A stretch of 64,000 nucleotides of DNA from Acephala macrosclerotiorum (lineage: Eukaryota; Ascomycota; Leotiomycetes; Helotiales; Mollisiaceae): the NCBI GenBank assembly GCA_014904845.1, contig MU119270.1:124001-188000 (forward strand), written 5' to 3'. A program made the position numbers and the translations under genes. How positions within the stretch are numbered: position 1 is the stretch's first letter; every line of letters begins with the position of its first letter. The notes under the pieces are model-generated. The model searched no databases. It was not told the origin of the DNA and was given only the letters and a program-made list of their open reading frames with translations. This document shows, in pieces, positions 23,321 through 34,459 of the stretch.

Positions 23321-23837
23321 ATGTCAGCACCATCCGTGGCCGGCGGGGTGAATTCATCGCTGTAGGCTGATGCAACTCGTGAGCAATGTAGCGGCAGAGC
23401 TTCAAAAGGTCAGATCTGCATCCTACCCATCTCAAGCACGACCTCAACTGACTTTGGACTCTGCCATAGAATGGTGAACCACCCTCATCCTACCAGGCCC
23501 TCCTCCTCGAGCTTGAGGCTCTCGGCTGATCACTTTGTCAACTACGAGACATCCAGTCGCCTCAATCCAAGCCCCAAGGGCGCAACTCGATCTGCGATGC
23601 CCTCTCTCGGCTCCCAGACACCTTCGAGAAGCTCTCGACAACATATCGAAGTTCGAGATGCGACTAGGGACATCTACTGTCATGGACGGTCCATGCGATG
23701 GAGGATAATGTAGAGTTGTTGCAGGGACGACTTGGAGAAGTTGAGACCTCTACAGGAAGCCACGTTGCAACTTTCAACATGTTGCTCATGACACAAATTG
23801 TACAGTCGATTACTTTGACGGAGGACAATCGATGAGA
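23321..23837 (+). pseudogene. Relic of a fungal N-terminal (STAND/NLR-associated) domain gene
   Basis: An ATG at 23321 reads MSAPSVAGG, then the signal moves between frames: EFIAVG, LMQLVSNVAAELQKV, YQALLLELEALG, and finally MEDNVELLQGRLGEVE and SHVATFNMLLMTQIV before a TGA near 23837. These pieces, in this order, are the usual landmarks of the fungal N-terminal helical domain found in front of NACHT or ubiquitin-like modules. Several stops and at least two frame changes separate them, so the gene is dead. No downstream effector domain was found in the next kilobase. Confidence 0.55.
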
Positions 23838-25171
23838 ATTTACGTGCGGCGTAGAAAGGAAGACAATGGTACACCATAGACAACCAGAAGAAGTGAATGA
23901 CACGATGCACCTCTCGACCAACCAATTTCTGGAGACAAATAATGGTCTGGCAGAGCATACGACTTCTCCCCAAGTATTCGAGACATAGAATCGTTCTTTT
24001 GTGGGCGCATGTAGTAGCAAAACACCAATTTGCAAGAAAGCAGTCTCTCACCTCAATGCCAGAACAGACGGCTACGTTATTCTTGATCGATCGAGGCAGC
24101 TGTACGTACTGCCTTTCGTCACTTCGAGTTTATGAGCGTTACGATCTATAGCTGCAGACTTGATGACAAGATTCGAGCTTAGCAACCAGTCCACCTTGGA
24201 GATGCGCGTCACGATCCGAGATCCCCTACCACGCTTCTACAAGCTACAAACGCACTTTCCCGAAACCAAATTGCTCTTCGGAAATCGGCGCGCTTTCCCA
24301 TAATCTAAATTACAAATACAATCAAACATACCATGGCCTTATCCTGTCAGCTTTGTCAAGATTGGTGCAACTGTGCCTCTGGTCATCAATAATGCAACCA
24401 CATGATGCGCATGGGGAAGGATGCAATACGCATGCATACGTCGCCAGAACCCAAAAGTTTTCGATCTCGCCAAAGATGGAAGAAACGGTCTATCGCTTCA
24501 ATTCCATGGAGCCTATAGCTCCTTTCGTATTATACGCGTGTTTATCTGGGTAATTGCAGCATTCGAGTTTATGGGATGCTGCCACAATAGTGGGTTGAAG
24601 TTGTGGCTGCTCTTTCGCTCCTGCTTGTGCCTCACAACTGTTACCACGGAAATTCTCTTCTACTCAATGTTTGAATGGTTGAAACGGCTTCAAGGAACCA
24701 GGGTTCATGTTAGGATGACGTGATATGCTGTATATATCCTCATTCTCACCGCTCTTTGAATCATTATCCTTAATATATCATACCTTCAGACCATCATCGT
24801 TCATCATGCACTCCAAATATTGGCTGCCTTTCTTGTACGGTCAGAATGCTGTTCAGAGGCACAGTGATGTGAACACCAATACCCGCTGTTATACATCCAA
24901 TATCAATTGAAATCCCTCAATCCAGCGTTCACCAATTTGCCGCTTGTCAAGCAAGCCTGTGGCTCTACAACTTTGTGAAAAGGTTGGTCTGATTTCAGAT
25001 CAAGGTCGAGCGCCTCTCTTTATATAAAGCATGTCTGCATATCAATCCTCTTTCAATTGTTTCGAGACGGGAAGGCACTTCACAAGTATTTCTTCTATAC
25101 TTGAGATCCCGAGTGTTCCAAATCGTGATACGAGTTTCTATCCTCACACCGTTCCACCTAACCTTATAATC
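23838..25171. other. Intergenic; TATA box near the end
   Basis: No gene supported. TATATAAA at 25021-25028 lies about 145 bases before the ATG at 25172 and is the likely core promoter of the small secreted protein. Confidence 0.45.
25021..25028 (+). promoter_or_regulatory. TATA box of the small secreted protein gene
   Basis: A perfect TATATAAA in a pyrimidine-rich setting, about 145 bases upstream of the start codon. Strong TATA boxes are typical of inducible genes, which suits a secreted, effector-like product. Confidence 0.45.
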
Positions 25172-25525
25172 ATGAAACTCTCAACCTTCCTCCCTACCAC
25201 CACAAACCTCCTCTTCCTTGCACCAACTCTGGTGCAAGCTTGCCTCCAAATATCAGGCGTAGTGGACGACAACGGCTCAGTCTTCACAGTCTCAACGACC
25301 GACAACGGCCTCGTTACATGTGATGCTTTCAACATGGGCTGGCGCATCGACCAAGACGGACATTTCTCTGCGAATTGTCTGCCTGGCTATGTCTACGCTA
25401 CTACTCTAGACGGCTCTTTCGCTTGGTATGCCAACCCAGTTGAGGCGTTCAGCTTTACGCAGTCGACGGCGTCTACTGGCGTTAGTGGGGTGTATAGGAT
25501 CAATCAGAACGAGTTTAGTTGCTAG
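25172..25525 (+). CDS. Small secreted cysteine-containing protein
   Basis: A 117-residue protein with an N-terminal hydrophobic signal peptide (LLFLAPTLVQA, cleavage probably near residue 22). The mature part of about 95 residues has four cysteines (ACLQISG, TCDAF, NCLPGY and the C-terminal FSC), enough for two disulphides. The open frame continues upstream to 25031, but the signal peptide fixes the start at 25172. No family recognised. Small, secreted and even-cysteine proteins are often effectors or surface proteins; that is inference. Confidence 0.65.
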   Translation: MKLSTFLPTTTNLLFLAPTLVQACLQISGVVDDNGSVFTVSTTDNGLVTCDAFNMGWRIDQDGHFSANCLPGYVYATTLDGSFAWYANPVEAFSFTQSTASTGVSGVYRINQNEFSC

Positions 25526-25754
25526 AGAGGACAGGGTCGGGAGACTTTGAGAGACTCGCTCTGAAGAGGTGCGGATGGATTCTTGGGTAGAACGAAGGTC
25601 AAATGAGTAATTGGTTTTAAGGATTAGCGAGCAGTGGATCTTCCAGCCCTCATAGCTGTGGATTTCTTTGTAAATGGCACGAAGCCCGTCGAAGCTCCTC
25701 AACCGACTCCATCTCACTTGGTAGTCCAGAAAGATTTGGCAATGTCAAATGTGA

Positions 25755-26251
25755 TTATCGAACCTCAAACACTTTCTTCTCATACACGCCTTTCTCAAAC
25801 CCCTCCGTCATCTCTCCACTCACCACACCAGGTACATACGCGTCTCCCGCCAAGAAATACCCCCTTTCAATAGGCCTCAAAACAAAAGGTAATCTCCCAC
25901 CCAAAAGAATACAGATGAGATCTCCTTGCTGCGTCGAATCGGGGACTATGCCGAGCAGTCCATCCTTAGAAGACATCAGTCGCCTACCAGGGGTGACCTA
26001 TTTCTACATCTTGTCAAAGTCTAGCCAACCCTCGTGTTTTATCAGGTCCAGGATTAGCGACTGATTAAAGCAGTGACTGACTGTGCCCAATCCGGGGACT
26101 GCTATTAGTGTGTCGTCTTGGAGGGGGCGTGGATCAGTTCTCCTCGAAGTGGTGGTGCAGGGTCGTTTTCATCCTCTGCAGGATAGATATTCAAGAGGCG
26201 GATTTTGTTTTTGGATGGAGAGAGCGGGTGGTAGTTGAATCGCTCGACCAT
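25755..26251 (-). pseudogene. Internally deleted HET-domain relic
   Basis: The 5' piece (26105-26251) starts with ATG and encodes FNYHPLSPSKNKIRLLNIYP, the usual opening of HET proteins. The 3' piece (25755 to about 26005) encodes GRRLMSSKDGLLGIVPD and then GDLICILLGGRLPFVLRP and GDAYVPGVVSGE, the usual end. The intervening HET core and several hundred codons are missing, and the two pieces are in different frames with stops between them. Confidence 0.7.
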
Positions 26252-26769
26252 GGCTCTAGTCTCGAGTAATGATAAAGGGAAAGGGTTTGCGTTCACTGTT
26301 TCTTATGAGGAAGAGGTACCTAGTGCAAGATGTTGAGTGAACTTCATGCGAGGTCGAGAGCTCAAGCGGGGAAAGGGAGGAGAGCTAGAACTAGCCCTGC
26401 CTAGACCTCCACTGTAGGGGCATAGGTCCAGACGAGCGCTGGAGAACCAGACTAGTCCAGTGCATGAAAGCCTGAACTTCCTAAGTGGCAGGTCCCCCGA
26501 AGTCGAAGCATAACTCGCTAAATTACAGTGGCCAAAGCCTGGCGCAGCTCCTCGCTCGAGATCTCCGTCATTGCCTGACTCTGCTTTGGACACCGTCCAA
26601 CAACAAAATGTTGAATCCGGCGAGAGTAATAGTTTGCCTCACGCAAAGTAAAATGTCATTTTTATAATCACCCTTTTCTTCTTCGTCTTCGAACAAAGTC
26701 ATTTATACAATCTACCAAAAACATCTCGCATGTATCTCAACCTAACCGAACCCACACCGAACCAACCCC
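26252..26769. other. Intergenic between HET relic and small zinc-binding gene
   Basis: Nothing recognised. Contains the 3' flank of the minus-strand gene at 26770. Confidence 0.4.
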
Positions 26770-27236
26770 TCAACAATCATCCATCATCCCATAAACCTCG
26801 GTACAAGGCTTAAAGTCTTTCTGCGCAAAGCACTCTCGTCCCCATTTCTCCGTATCCTCCTTACAACCCACACACTCCTCCCCATTATCATCCCTCCTTT
26901 TATGAGAACACCACTTGCAAACATCAACATCCGCCTCATTCAGCACTAAAACACCTGTGCTAGTATAGTCTGTTCCGTAACCCTGCATAATGTATTAACT
27001 CTGTTGCCATTGCGCGGGAAAGTGTGCTTAGCACAGGGGAGGAGGTATAAAGGCTGAGGGTAATGAGAAAGGAGGGGAAGTAAAGCAAAGTACCTCAATA
27101 TGTTTTCTCACGCTATCACCAATCATCCTATTCGCATGGCAGCAAATCCATCTCCCCTCCAGGTCCGGACGCCTTATGGTGGGGTGTGTAAGTGGACATG
27201 TTCGATTAAACTTGACTTCGTACTCGGTAGATTTTC
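26770..27236 (-). CDS. Small CxxC-rich (probably zinc-binding) protein, 5' end unresolved
   Basis: Exons 27094-27236 (upper limit uncertain) and 26770-26982, joined across a 111-nt intron in phase 0. The first exon reads RRPDLEGRWICCHANRMIG and SVRKHIE, then GYGTDYTSTGVLVLN. The last part holds CKWCSHKRRDDNGEECVGC followed by three more cysteines. Two CxxC pairs suggest a zinc ribbon. No ATG precedes the first exon in frame; an acceptor-like ACAAG before 27236 suggests a further upstream exon that I could not locate. No named family. Confidence 0.5.
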
Positions 27237-27880
27237 CTTGTCGGCGAGGGACGCGTGTTTGAGTATTAGTTGATTGTTACGAGGTCCTGTGAGACTAATG
27301 GATAGCGATCACGAATAGCCGAATTCAGTTCAAGGTATTTGCGTGTGAAGTACGAGAAACTGTTCTAAAACATCGATATTGGGAAAGAAAACATTCTCAA
27401 AGTACGGGAAGACTGCATCAATTTATAATTCAGGGCGCGTGCCGTATGATTAACAGAAACGTGAAGCCCAAATTGTACGGGCTGTAGTTCAGAGTCGATT
27501 AACTTCAACTATGAATCACCGAGCCTACGAGGTCGAGCTCATAGGGTTGGCCAGGTCACCAAGTAGTCAGGTTATCTCCGACCCTTAGCCTTCTCGTAAC
27601 TCACCTTGCGTAGATGAACAATTGATCAGCGACTGCAAATGCGCCATCCCTCTGTATCAGGGCTGGGACAATGCCCTGCAGTTGCTCAATTTGGTGTCTC
27701 AACTGGATCTCCCGAGAAAAAGAAATGGCAGCAAGCAATGACCGAAAACCGCCCAATTAAAATCGCCAAGAAGACACAAGAGCCAAATATGATGGACCAA
27801 GAAAACAACGGCGCTCAGAAACGTAAGGCGGACAGAACAGCTGAACCAGAAAAATTCAAAAGTTGCTCAGAAGTACCCGC
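27237..27880. other. Intergenic, nothing recognised
   Basis: No gene, repeat or element stands out. Confidence 0.35.
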
Positions 27881-29473
27881 TTACCCAACACTCTCCCTCG
27901 TCGTCTCTCCTAGCCATAACGGCAGACCTACCTCTCGGATCAGATCAGACGATGGTAATCGTATACCTCCCATCTCCACGATCTCCTCGAACTCAGGCCA
28001 CTCCTCTTTCCGAATCTTGTCCCACTGCAGGACATTATCAACAGCAGGAATAAGTTTTAAAGTTGACATCACTCACGACACCCCATCTCATAAATACCCC
28101 CTTTCGGCCCCAAGTTTCATTCGGGCGAAGAATCAGACAGTTAAACATAGTACCGAGATTGTTTGCACTGCTCCAAATCGGAAGGCAATGCAAATACGTC
28201 GCTGGATCATCATCGATGTCTGGCTTACTCCAAATTTGTTCCTGCTAGTTATCATTAATCTTCGCGTCGCCTCCGTCAAAGATGGACATGTTCGAATTTG
28301 CACAAATAGAGAAAGCAACAAGAGGCGCCACAAGCCGTATGAACCCACTCTCTACCTGTCCTGTGGGATCAGTGCCCAGCGGCTTGGTGATAGCCTCCAG
28401 GATCTCGACCATACAAGTACCGTTGACCACGTCCCATCTTCTATCGGGTATGAATACAATCCCATCGATGCTGGCCCAAGACCAAGACGGCGCTCTGTAG
28501 GCTTGAGGACGGGTCCTTGTTCTAACTGTTGTGCTCCACCAAAGCTGGCTTCCCAGATCATCACTCCACGACCCTGCAAGGTACTGACCATCTAAGTGCC
28601 TTTTTCGGATGGTTTTTGCGACACCCGACAATGCAACCAACTTGTCTTTTTCCATCGTCAATTGGCATTCGGAGTAGAGGCTGACGATGCCAGCCCACAA
28701 AATCATAGTATCTGAGAAGTCAGAGCATGCGAGTAAACTTCTATGCCTGTGTTTGATATCAGTCTCGGATGTCTCTGGAAGAACCAATGATCGAGACGGG
28801 ACACCCTAGGGATATACTTCGCAAGCATCCCGTTGGTGACATTCCCAGTACAGCTGCTTAGAAACAAAGTGCAGTATTTTGGGAGCTATGAGCCTTTCTT
28901 GGACAACCCACCCACGGTTCAACAATGGCCCCGATAGAAGATCGTCCAAATCATTTACATCGTGCAATATCCAGTGGAAATTTTCCTCATCGTCCCAAGC
29001 TGATTGAATATAACATGCTGCTTTCAGTGATTGTATGTCCGAAGACTTTTGCGTAAGAAAACCGTTGTCTGTAGCTGTGGACTTTGTGGCGGCGATGTTA
29101 CAGTAACCGTTTTGATACACCTGGCCCCTCACATTTGACTCCCGTAGCCAATCGTCAGGATTATCTTGGACAATACATAAAAAGTCGATCCAGAGGTAGT
29201 TAATGCCAAGCTGTATTGTAGTATGAATAGCATCACGGAATGTTTGTGGCAACAGCGTTGTATCTATGCCGGCGAATAAATCGGCAGAAGTCTCGGCTGT
29301 ATGTTTGAAAAAGTCATGTAGGGGCCATGCACAGAGCCATCATCTGTGGATATCAAGCGAACTTTAGATGTGCTGAAATGTCCAAGGTGAGGAAGTCGAG
29401 TAGGGAGCCAGCTTGACCGACTGTTCTTGCATTTTGGATGACTGTTCACGCATCTTTTAACCCAATATTTTCC
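27881..29473 (-). pseudogene. HET-domain gene relic with two in-frame TAG stops and a damaged core
   Basis: From high to low coordinates the minus strand encodes LGKYWVKRCVNSHPKC and KVRLISTDDG, then a frame change with loss of the core Y-x-x-LSHCWG segment. It resumes at TAETSADLFAGIDTTLLPQT and FRDAIHTTIQL, YLWIDFLCIVQD and LNRGWVVQERLIAPKILHF. The frame meets TAG at 28806-28808, continues with GVPSRSLVLPE and YRAPSWSWASIDG, meets a second TAG at 28245-28247, and ends with LPIWSSANN and a GVFMRWGV block. A normal 52-nt intron (28025-28076) and a final exon to 27881 are preserved. Both stops fit CAG to TAG. Confidence 0.8.
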
Positions 29474-31546
29474 CAGTCGTATGGGATACGTCAAGCTTTG
29501 ATGTCTGTTCAGCTGTTGGGAAGATGTCGAGTGATTAAAGTCGAATTCTATCCTAGTCTGCCACTTATAATACGGAAGAATAATGGAACACACTCTCTTG
29601 AATATGAAGAAACAAGCCAAAGAAATCCCGATCAAATTCTCGTCGGCTGTTACAGTCAGTATCAATGTAAGATTGAGATTTGAAACGAATTGAGGTCTCC
29701 GTTCTGTATTCTAGCTCATGCTGATGCTTGAGGAAGAGAGGATAATGGACTGGAACGATGTGCTGGTCGGTAGCAAGCAGCTTTTGGCCAACAACTTGGC
29801 CGTCACTGTGCGAGAGGAGATCGAGATTGGCGAGCGACACAACGGTTTCGACGGGTTGAACCGGCCTACAGCGCCTTGGACTCGCTGCAAACTTGAAGTT
29901 CGCTGTGATTAGCTAAGGATCTGGCAGAAAAAAACACCGGCCAGGGGTATTCCAATCCGGTTAGAACTGGGAGGATTCCTACATCTTGCAATATCAGTCT
30001 CTCTTTCTCCCCAACCTTCAACTCCTCAAAGGTCTTCTCCCGACATAATCATAGTGCTCTCAGTACTGCTCGATCAATCTAGCCCAGAGCTTCTCCCATA
30101 TATAACACTCTTATCGCGCCGCATGATAAAGATCCGCCGTACTATCATAGTGAGGCTGCCACCTGTAGTCACCGAAACTGCCTCGAAAGATACCTTGACA
30201 CACTTGACACAACATCGTCGAGGATCACAGCGAGTGTTCTTGTATCTGACAATCGATAGCTTCTAGCTATAAGACATGATGGAAGAGGCAGCTGAAGACA
30301 GCACGACGTAAGATTACATGCTTCAGCAAGCCACCACTATCACGTGTCGGCACATGAAACTCCTTGATTCGACAAAGCAAGCGTACAAATCGGACCGACC
30401 GACGGCAAGATTATCGCCATTGAAAAGAACGACTTCGGCCGTCAAGGTATTGTGACAGCTCGCAGAGTTGATTTCCAGTGCATTGAACCACAGCGCGATG
30501 GTCATGAAGCGAGCGTACAGGCCAAGAAAAGTAGGGTAAGAGTTGGTGGCCCTCAAATAGCATCTGAACAAGGCCCGGGATCTTGTAGCCAGCGATGATT
30601 AGTTGAGAGGTCGAAAGGAAGAAGAGCCTCACCTGGTCAGAGCATTGCAATGCTCTATTAGGTGGGGGAGTCTGTCGCATTGTGAATAGAGAGACACACC
30701 AGAGACTTATCTCAAAAACAGCAGTTAGCGAATTTCGAGGGAGGCAGCAAGTCAATGCTAAATAGTAAACAATACAAAGATAGCGAAGTATCAAGATATT
30801 TGAGATGAATTGAGATGCGACGGGGATAGGTGAAGGGCAAGAGAAAGAGAGCAGTAGGAAGAGAAGTTCAATCAGAAGGTACGCACCAACGTCGTTGGGC
30901 CGAGGAGGGCGCGCTTCTTGAAACAGCAGGAACGATCAAGCGGCAACTCCAACTTGACCTCTTGTCACAGCACAGGAGTCGTGAACACTATTGCTCTGCA
31001 ACCTCGAGTATGCATTCACTTCAGCTACTCTACCCTATCTACACTACAATATCCGCTTTTTGCCCACCATTCCCCGCGCATGCCGAGCACAGCTAGCTTG
31101 CAACTCTCTTTCCTCCACGCATCTAGCCTCAAAGATACAGCTCTTATCAGCTCATACCCATCCATCCTTCATCTCGAAGAAAGTACCAAGAAAAAGATAA
31201 CAGATTTCGCCATAAGGGGAATCTCAATAGATACACACATTACCGATCAATAGCCAGCGTATGTATCTCTCCCATCATCCCACATCTCTCCACCCTGAAT
31301 CTTAGTCTGGTATGTGCAAGAAAAAAAAGGCCCGCAAATTAGCAGGCGATATCGAAGTAAAGCCGTTCCTTCCAAATCGAAGAAACTGAGAACCCAAAGA
31401 AGCAGAAGTTGAAATACAAGGAAATATACATGCGTCATATCACATATCAATTCAGCCGCCCCCAATTACGCCAGTGCCCAAATCCTAGAACAAGTTGCAA
31501 ATCCCAATTCTTACGCCATATGTTATTGTAACGCAAGAGCTGTTAT
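29474..31546. other. Long intergenic stretch, no supported gene
   Basis: Minus-strand frames at 29565-29840 and 30411-30794 and plus-strand frames around 30830-31250 show no family resemblance, start context or exon signals I can defend. The part next to 29473 may contain further eroded 5' sequence of the HET relic. Confidence 0.4.
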
Positions 31547-33320
31547 TTACAGGGCTTGACCTGGAACTGGTTTCCGGCCGATTGGCGAGTTGGAGGGAGG
31601 TGAGCCGTTGAACTGAGGAACTGGGTTCATTGGGCTTGGGCCTGGTGGAGACTGGCGTCTGACTTGACCTGAAGCGGCTGAGTTGCTGCGTTGACGGTTT
31701 TGGGTGTTGGGAGTGCCTGGCAAAGGGCCGTTTGGTGTACCCGGCAATGGTCCTGTAGGAGTCATTGGGCGAATTTGTAGGCTTTGAGGTGTCATGGGTC
31801 TGCCTCCTTGACCGTTGGGAGTCATTGGTTGTGGGGATTGGCCGTTTGGTGTCATTGGGCGACCCTGACCATTTGGTGTCATGGGACGGCCCTGAGGACC
31901 TGGACCGCGCATTCCTGGACTGCGAGCGGCTTGTGGGTTCGCTGGGCGAGGCTTGACAGGACGAGCCGAGAGGCAGGTTCGTGGGCAGACACCTTGTTGC
32001 GAGCGATCGAGACGGATGCACATGGCCTGAAAATGTTAGCTAAGGTCTGCAGAAAAGTGGCAGGAGCCTTACCCATCCATCGTCGAACTCGTGCAAGACA
32101 CGAATCAATTGGCCAGCCTTCAACTCAAGCTCATCGGCCATTGAAGGAACGAAGTCAAGTTGCACACGGTGAACAGCACTGTTAGCAGGACCTCCCGCAG
32201 CGGCGATGGCGGCACTGGTAGCAGTCTGAGCCGGCGCGTTACTCATCTCAGAAGACATGCTGAACTCAGTACCGGCAGGACTTGGAGGACCCTTGAATGG
32301 ACCATTCTTAGTGAAGTCCAGAGCTTTAGGAGCAATTTCCTTCCTTGATGCACCGCGCTTGAGACCTCCAGCACCTGGTGTAGGCTCAACCATCGGTCCA
32401 ACGTTATCGGCTAAGACGATGTCTCCAGAAGGAGAAACACCTCGAACAAGATCAGGGCCATTGGCATTGGTAGCATCGATCGTCTCCGCATGGTTACCGA
32501 ATGGGTTGTCTACGTTGTTCGATTGATTAGTCGCAGGTCGCTTCCATCCATCATTTCCAGCGTCTCCCGCAGTGAGCGCATTGCCCTTGCTGGCACGCTT
32601 CTCAGAAAGGTTGGGCAAGAATTGGGTGACTGGTCGAAGAGAGAGGCGAGGAGCGGTAGCTTGGGTTCGGGTTGTGGCGTTGGTCGCTGTGCTCTGGCGA
32701 CGGTTGTGGGCGTTGTTGACTATCACCAAATCATGCTTCTCATCCTCAATCTTCTGGCCGACTTGCTCTCGTCTGCGCTTGAAGCAGAACAACACCATAG
32801 CAAGAACTGCACCAATCAAGAGCAAGACACCGATCGCCAATCCAGCCTTTCCAGCCGTGCTCATTCCACCTGATGATGTAGCTTCTGATGTAGCAGTCGA
32901 TGAGCTCGCAGCCGATGTGCCTGTCGCTGAGTTCGAGGATGACGTGCTAGATAGGCTATTGGTCGCGGCCGTAATAGCAATCGAACTGGCGACAGTCGTC
33001 GAGGAAGCGATCGAGCTCGGTAGGGTCGAGGTCGCCAAAGTGGTCTGAGACTGGGTGGCCTTGGAAGAAGAGGTATCGGCAATGATAGCCGTATCTGACT
33101 TCGACGTCGTCGCAGCGGCAGCTGTGGGCTTTGAGGTTGTGGTGTCTGTGTGAATTGCAACCCCCAGAGTCGAGTATCCTCCAATCGCACCAGTGAAGGT
33201 CGGAGATGCGGTCACATAGACGACGGAAACAACAGTCGACATCGCTGGATTCGCCTCTGCCTCCGCCACCGGGTTCGCAGCTCGCGCATGGCGATGATGA
33301 AAATGGTCGTGAGCACTCAT
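31547..33320 (-). CDS. Single-pass membrane protein with cytoplasmic SH3 domain and Pro-rich repeats
   Basis: A 575-residue protein from exons 32073-33320 and 31547-32026, joined across a 46-nt intron inside the SH3 domain. The N-terminal 150 residues are Ser/Thr/Ala-rich (likely O-glycosylated exterior), followed by one transmembrane helix (LAIGVLLLIGAVLAMVLFCF) and a basic KRRR stop-transfer signal. The SH3 domain is VQLDFVPSMADELELKAGQL, HEFDDGWAMCIRLDRS and QGVCPRTCLS. The tail contains at least four copies of an RPMTPNGQ-type repeat. The architecture resembles fungal Fus1/sensor-like polarity proteins; function here is inferred. No classical signal peptide is evident. Confidence 0.85.
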
Positions 33321-34459
33321 ATCGATCTCTCGTTATGGTTGAAGTCGACTACTCGAAAATTGAAGAATATGAAGAAGATCGCACAGCTAGTATGCGAGAT
33401 CGAGGTATGTATTCGAAGGGAGGGATGGGATCGTCGGGTCGTATTATTGTACGTAGGCTTTAATATTACCGGCCGGTTGAATAGAGGTGGCTGTCGTCAA
33501 GTATGTGCGTCGCGAAAACGAAAAAGAATTATTGGACCACCGGGATTGTTGAGAGAGTGAATGGCGGGCGAGGTAAACAAGAACAGGCACGTCAATTACA
33601 GGTCGATAAAAGAAGGACGACCGTCAGAAAGAGTGATGTTTTGACTTTCCTCGTCGCAGGTGAGTGACAATGTGACGGCGTGAGGTCGAGAAGGAAAGAG
33701 GGGGAGCGAGAACGAGAGGTGAAGAAACCTTGCGGACGGCCCAAGCAAAGTTGGGACGAACACGAAGAGAGCAGACTATTGGCTCGTGCGTTGATAGCTG
33801 CAGGTACCACCCTTAGCTATCCCCTATACGGTATAGGCCAGGTACAGCCGTCAGCCAATTTTGAGTTTGCAAACGCCTCACCCAATCATGAGGATCACTC
33901 TGATCCATTTTGCATGAAACGAAATGATAGGTAAACATGATCCTGGCCAGCCTCCAAAGGATACGCGCGCATTAGATACACATCTCCTATTTTCATCCAC
34001 CGCGTCGTATGCCATGCCCATCATTCAGATGAAGAAATGGGGTGGTGGGATAGAGTCATCTCGTGATACCATGCGTGGTGATAAGGGGTCGAAGAGAACG
34101 TGCAAACGTTTTCATCAACAGCCTCAACATAACGTTTGTTTCGTTTCCGTACTCCCGTCGCACTACACAGGGGCAAGGCACCGTGCCACGTTCATTCCAT
34201 TTTCAACCCTTTGCGTCCGCCGAAGGATGAAAAGAGTCCCACCACTCACAGCATATCGCGAGCAGCCACTCACTCTTCTATCCATCTCTCACAGCCTCAA
34301 TTTCTTCCATTCTTCCCACCATCGCATCGCAGATCAATCGGCATCCTCATTTATTCACTTCATCTCCATCCAATCAGACATCTCGGGATCTTCATTCGTT
34401 GTTTCAGGCATGACGTTAGGGGAGCCAGAACTTTAAATGAGATCATTAAAATCCCTCGG
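33321..34459. other. Intergenic, promoter side of the SH3 gene
   Basis: Nothing beyond short spurious frames; the first few hundred bases presumably hold the promoter of the SH3 gene. Confidence 0.4.

Noticed and set aside
23664..24051. Overlapping 123-codon frames on the minus strand
   Set aside because: Antisense to the recognisable relic domain on the plus strand, with composition typical of non-coding frames.
27639..28595. A 318-codon open frame on the plus strand
   Set aside because: It is the antisense shadow of the HET relic; the minus strand carries clear family motifs and an intron, while this frame matches nothing.
32257..33048. Several plus-strand frames opposite the SH3 membrane protein
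   Set aside because: Shadows of the low-complexity Ser/Thr/Ala-rich coding strand.
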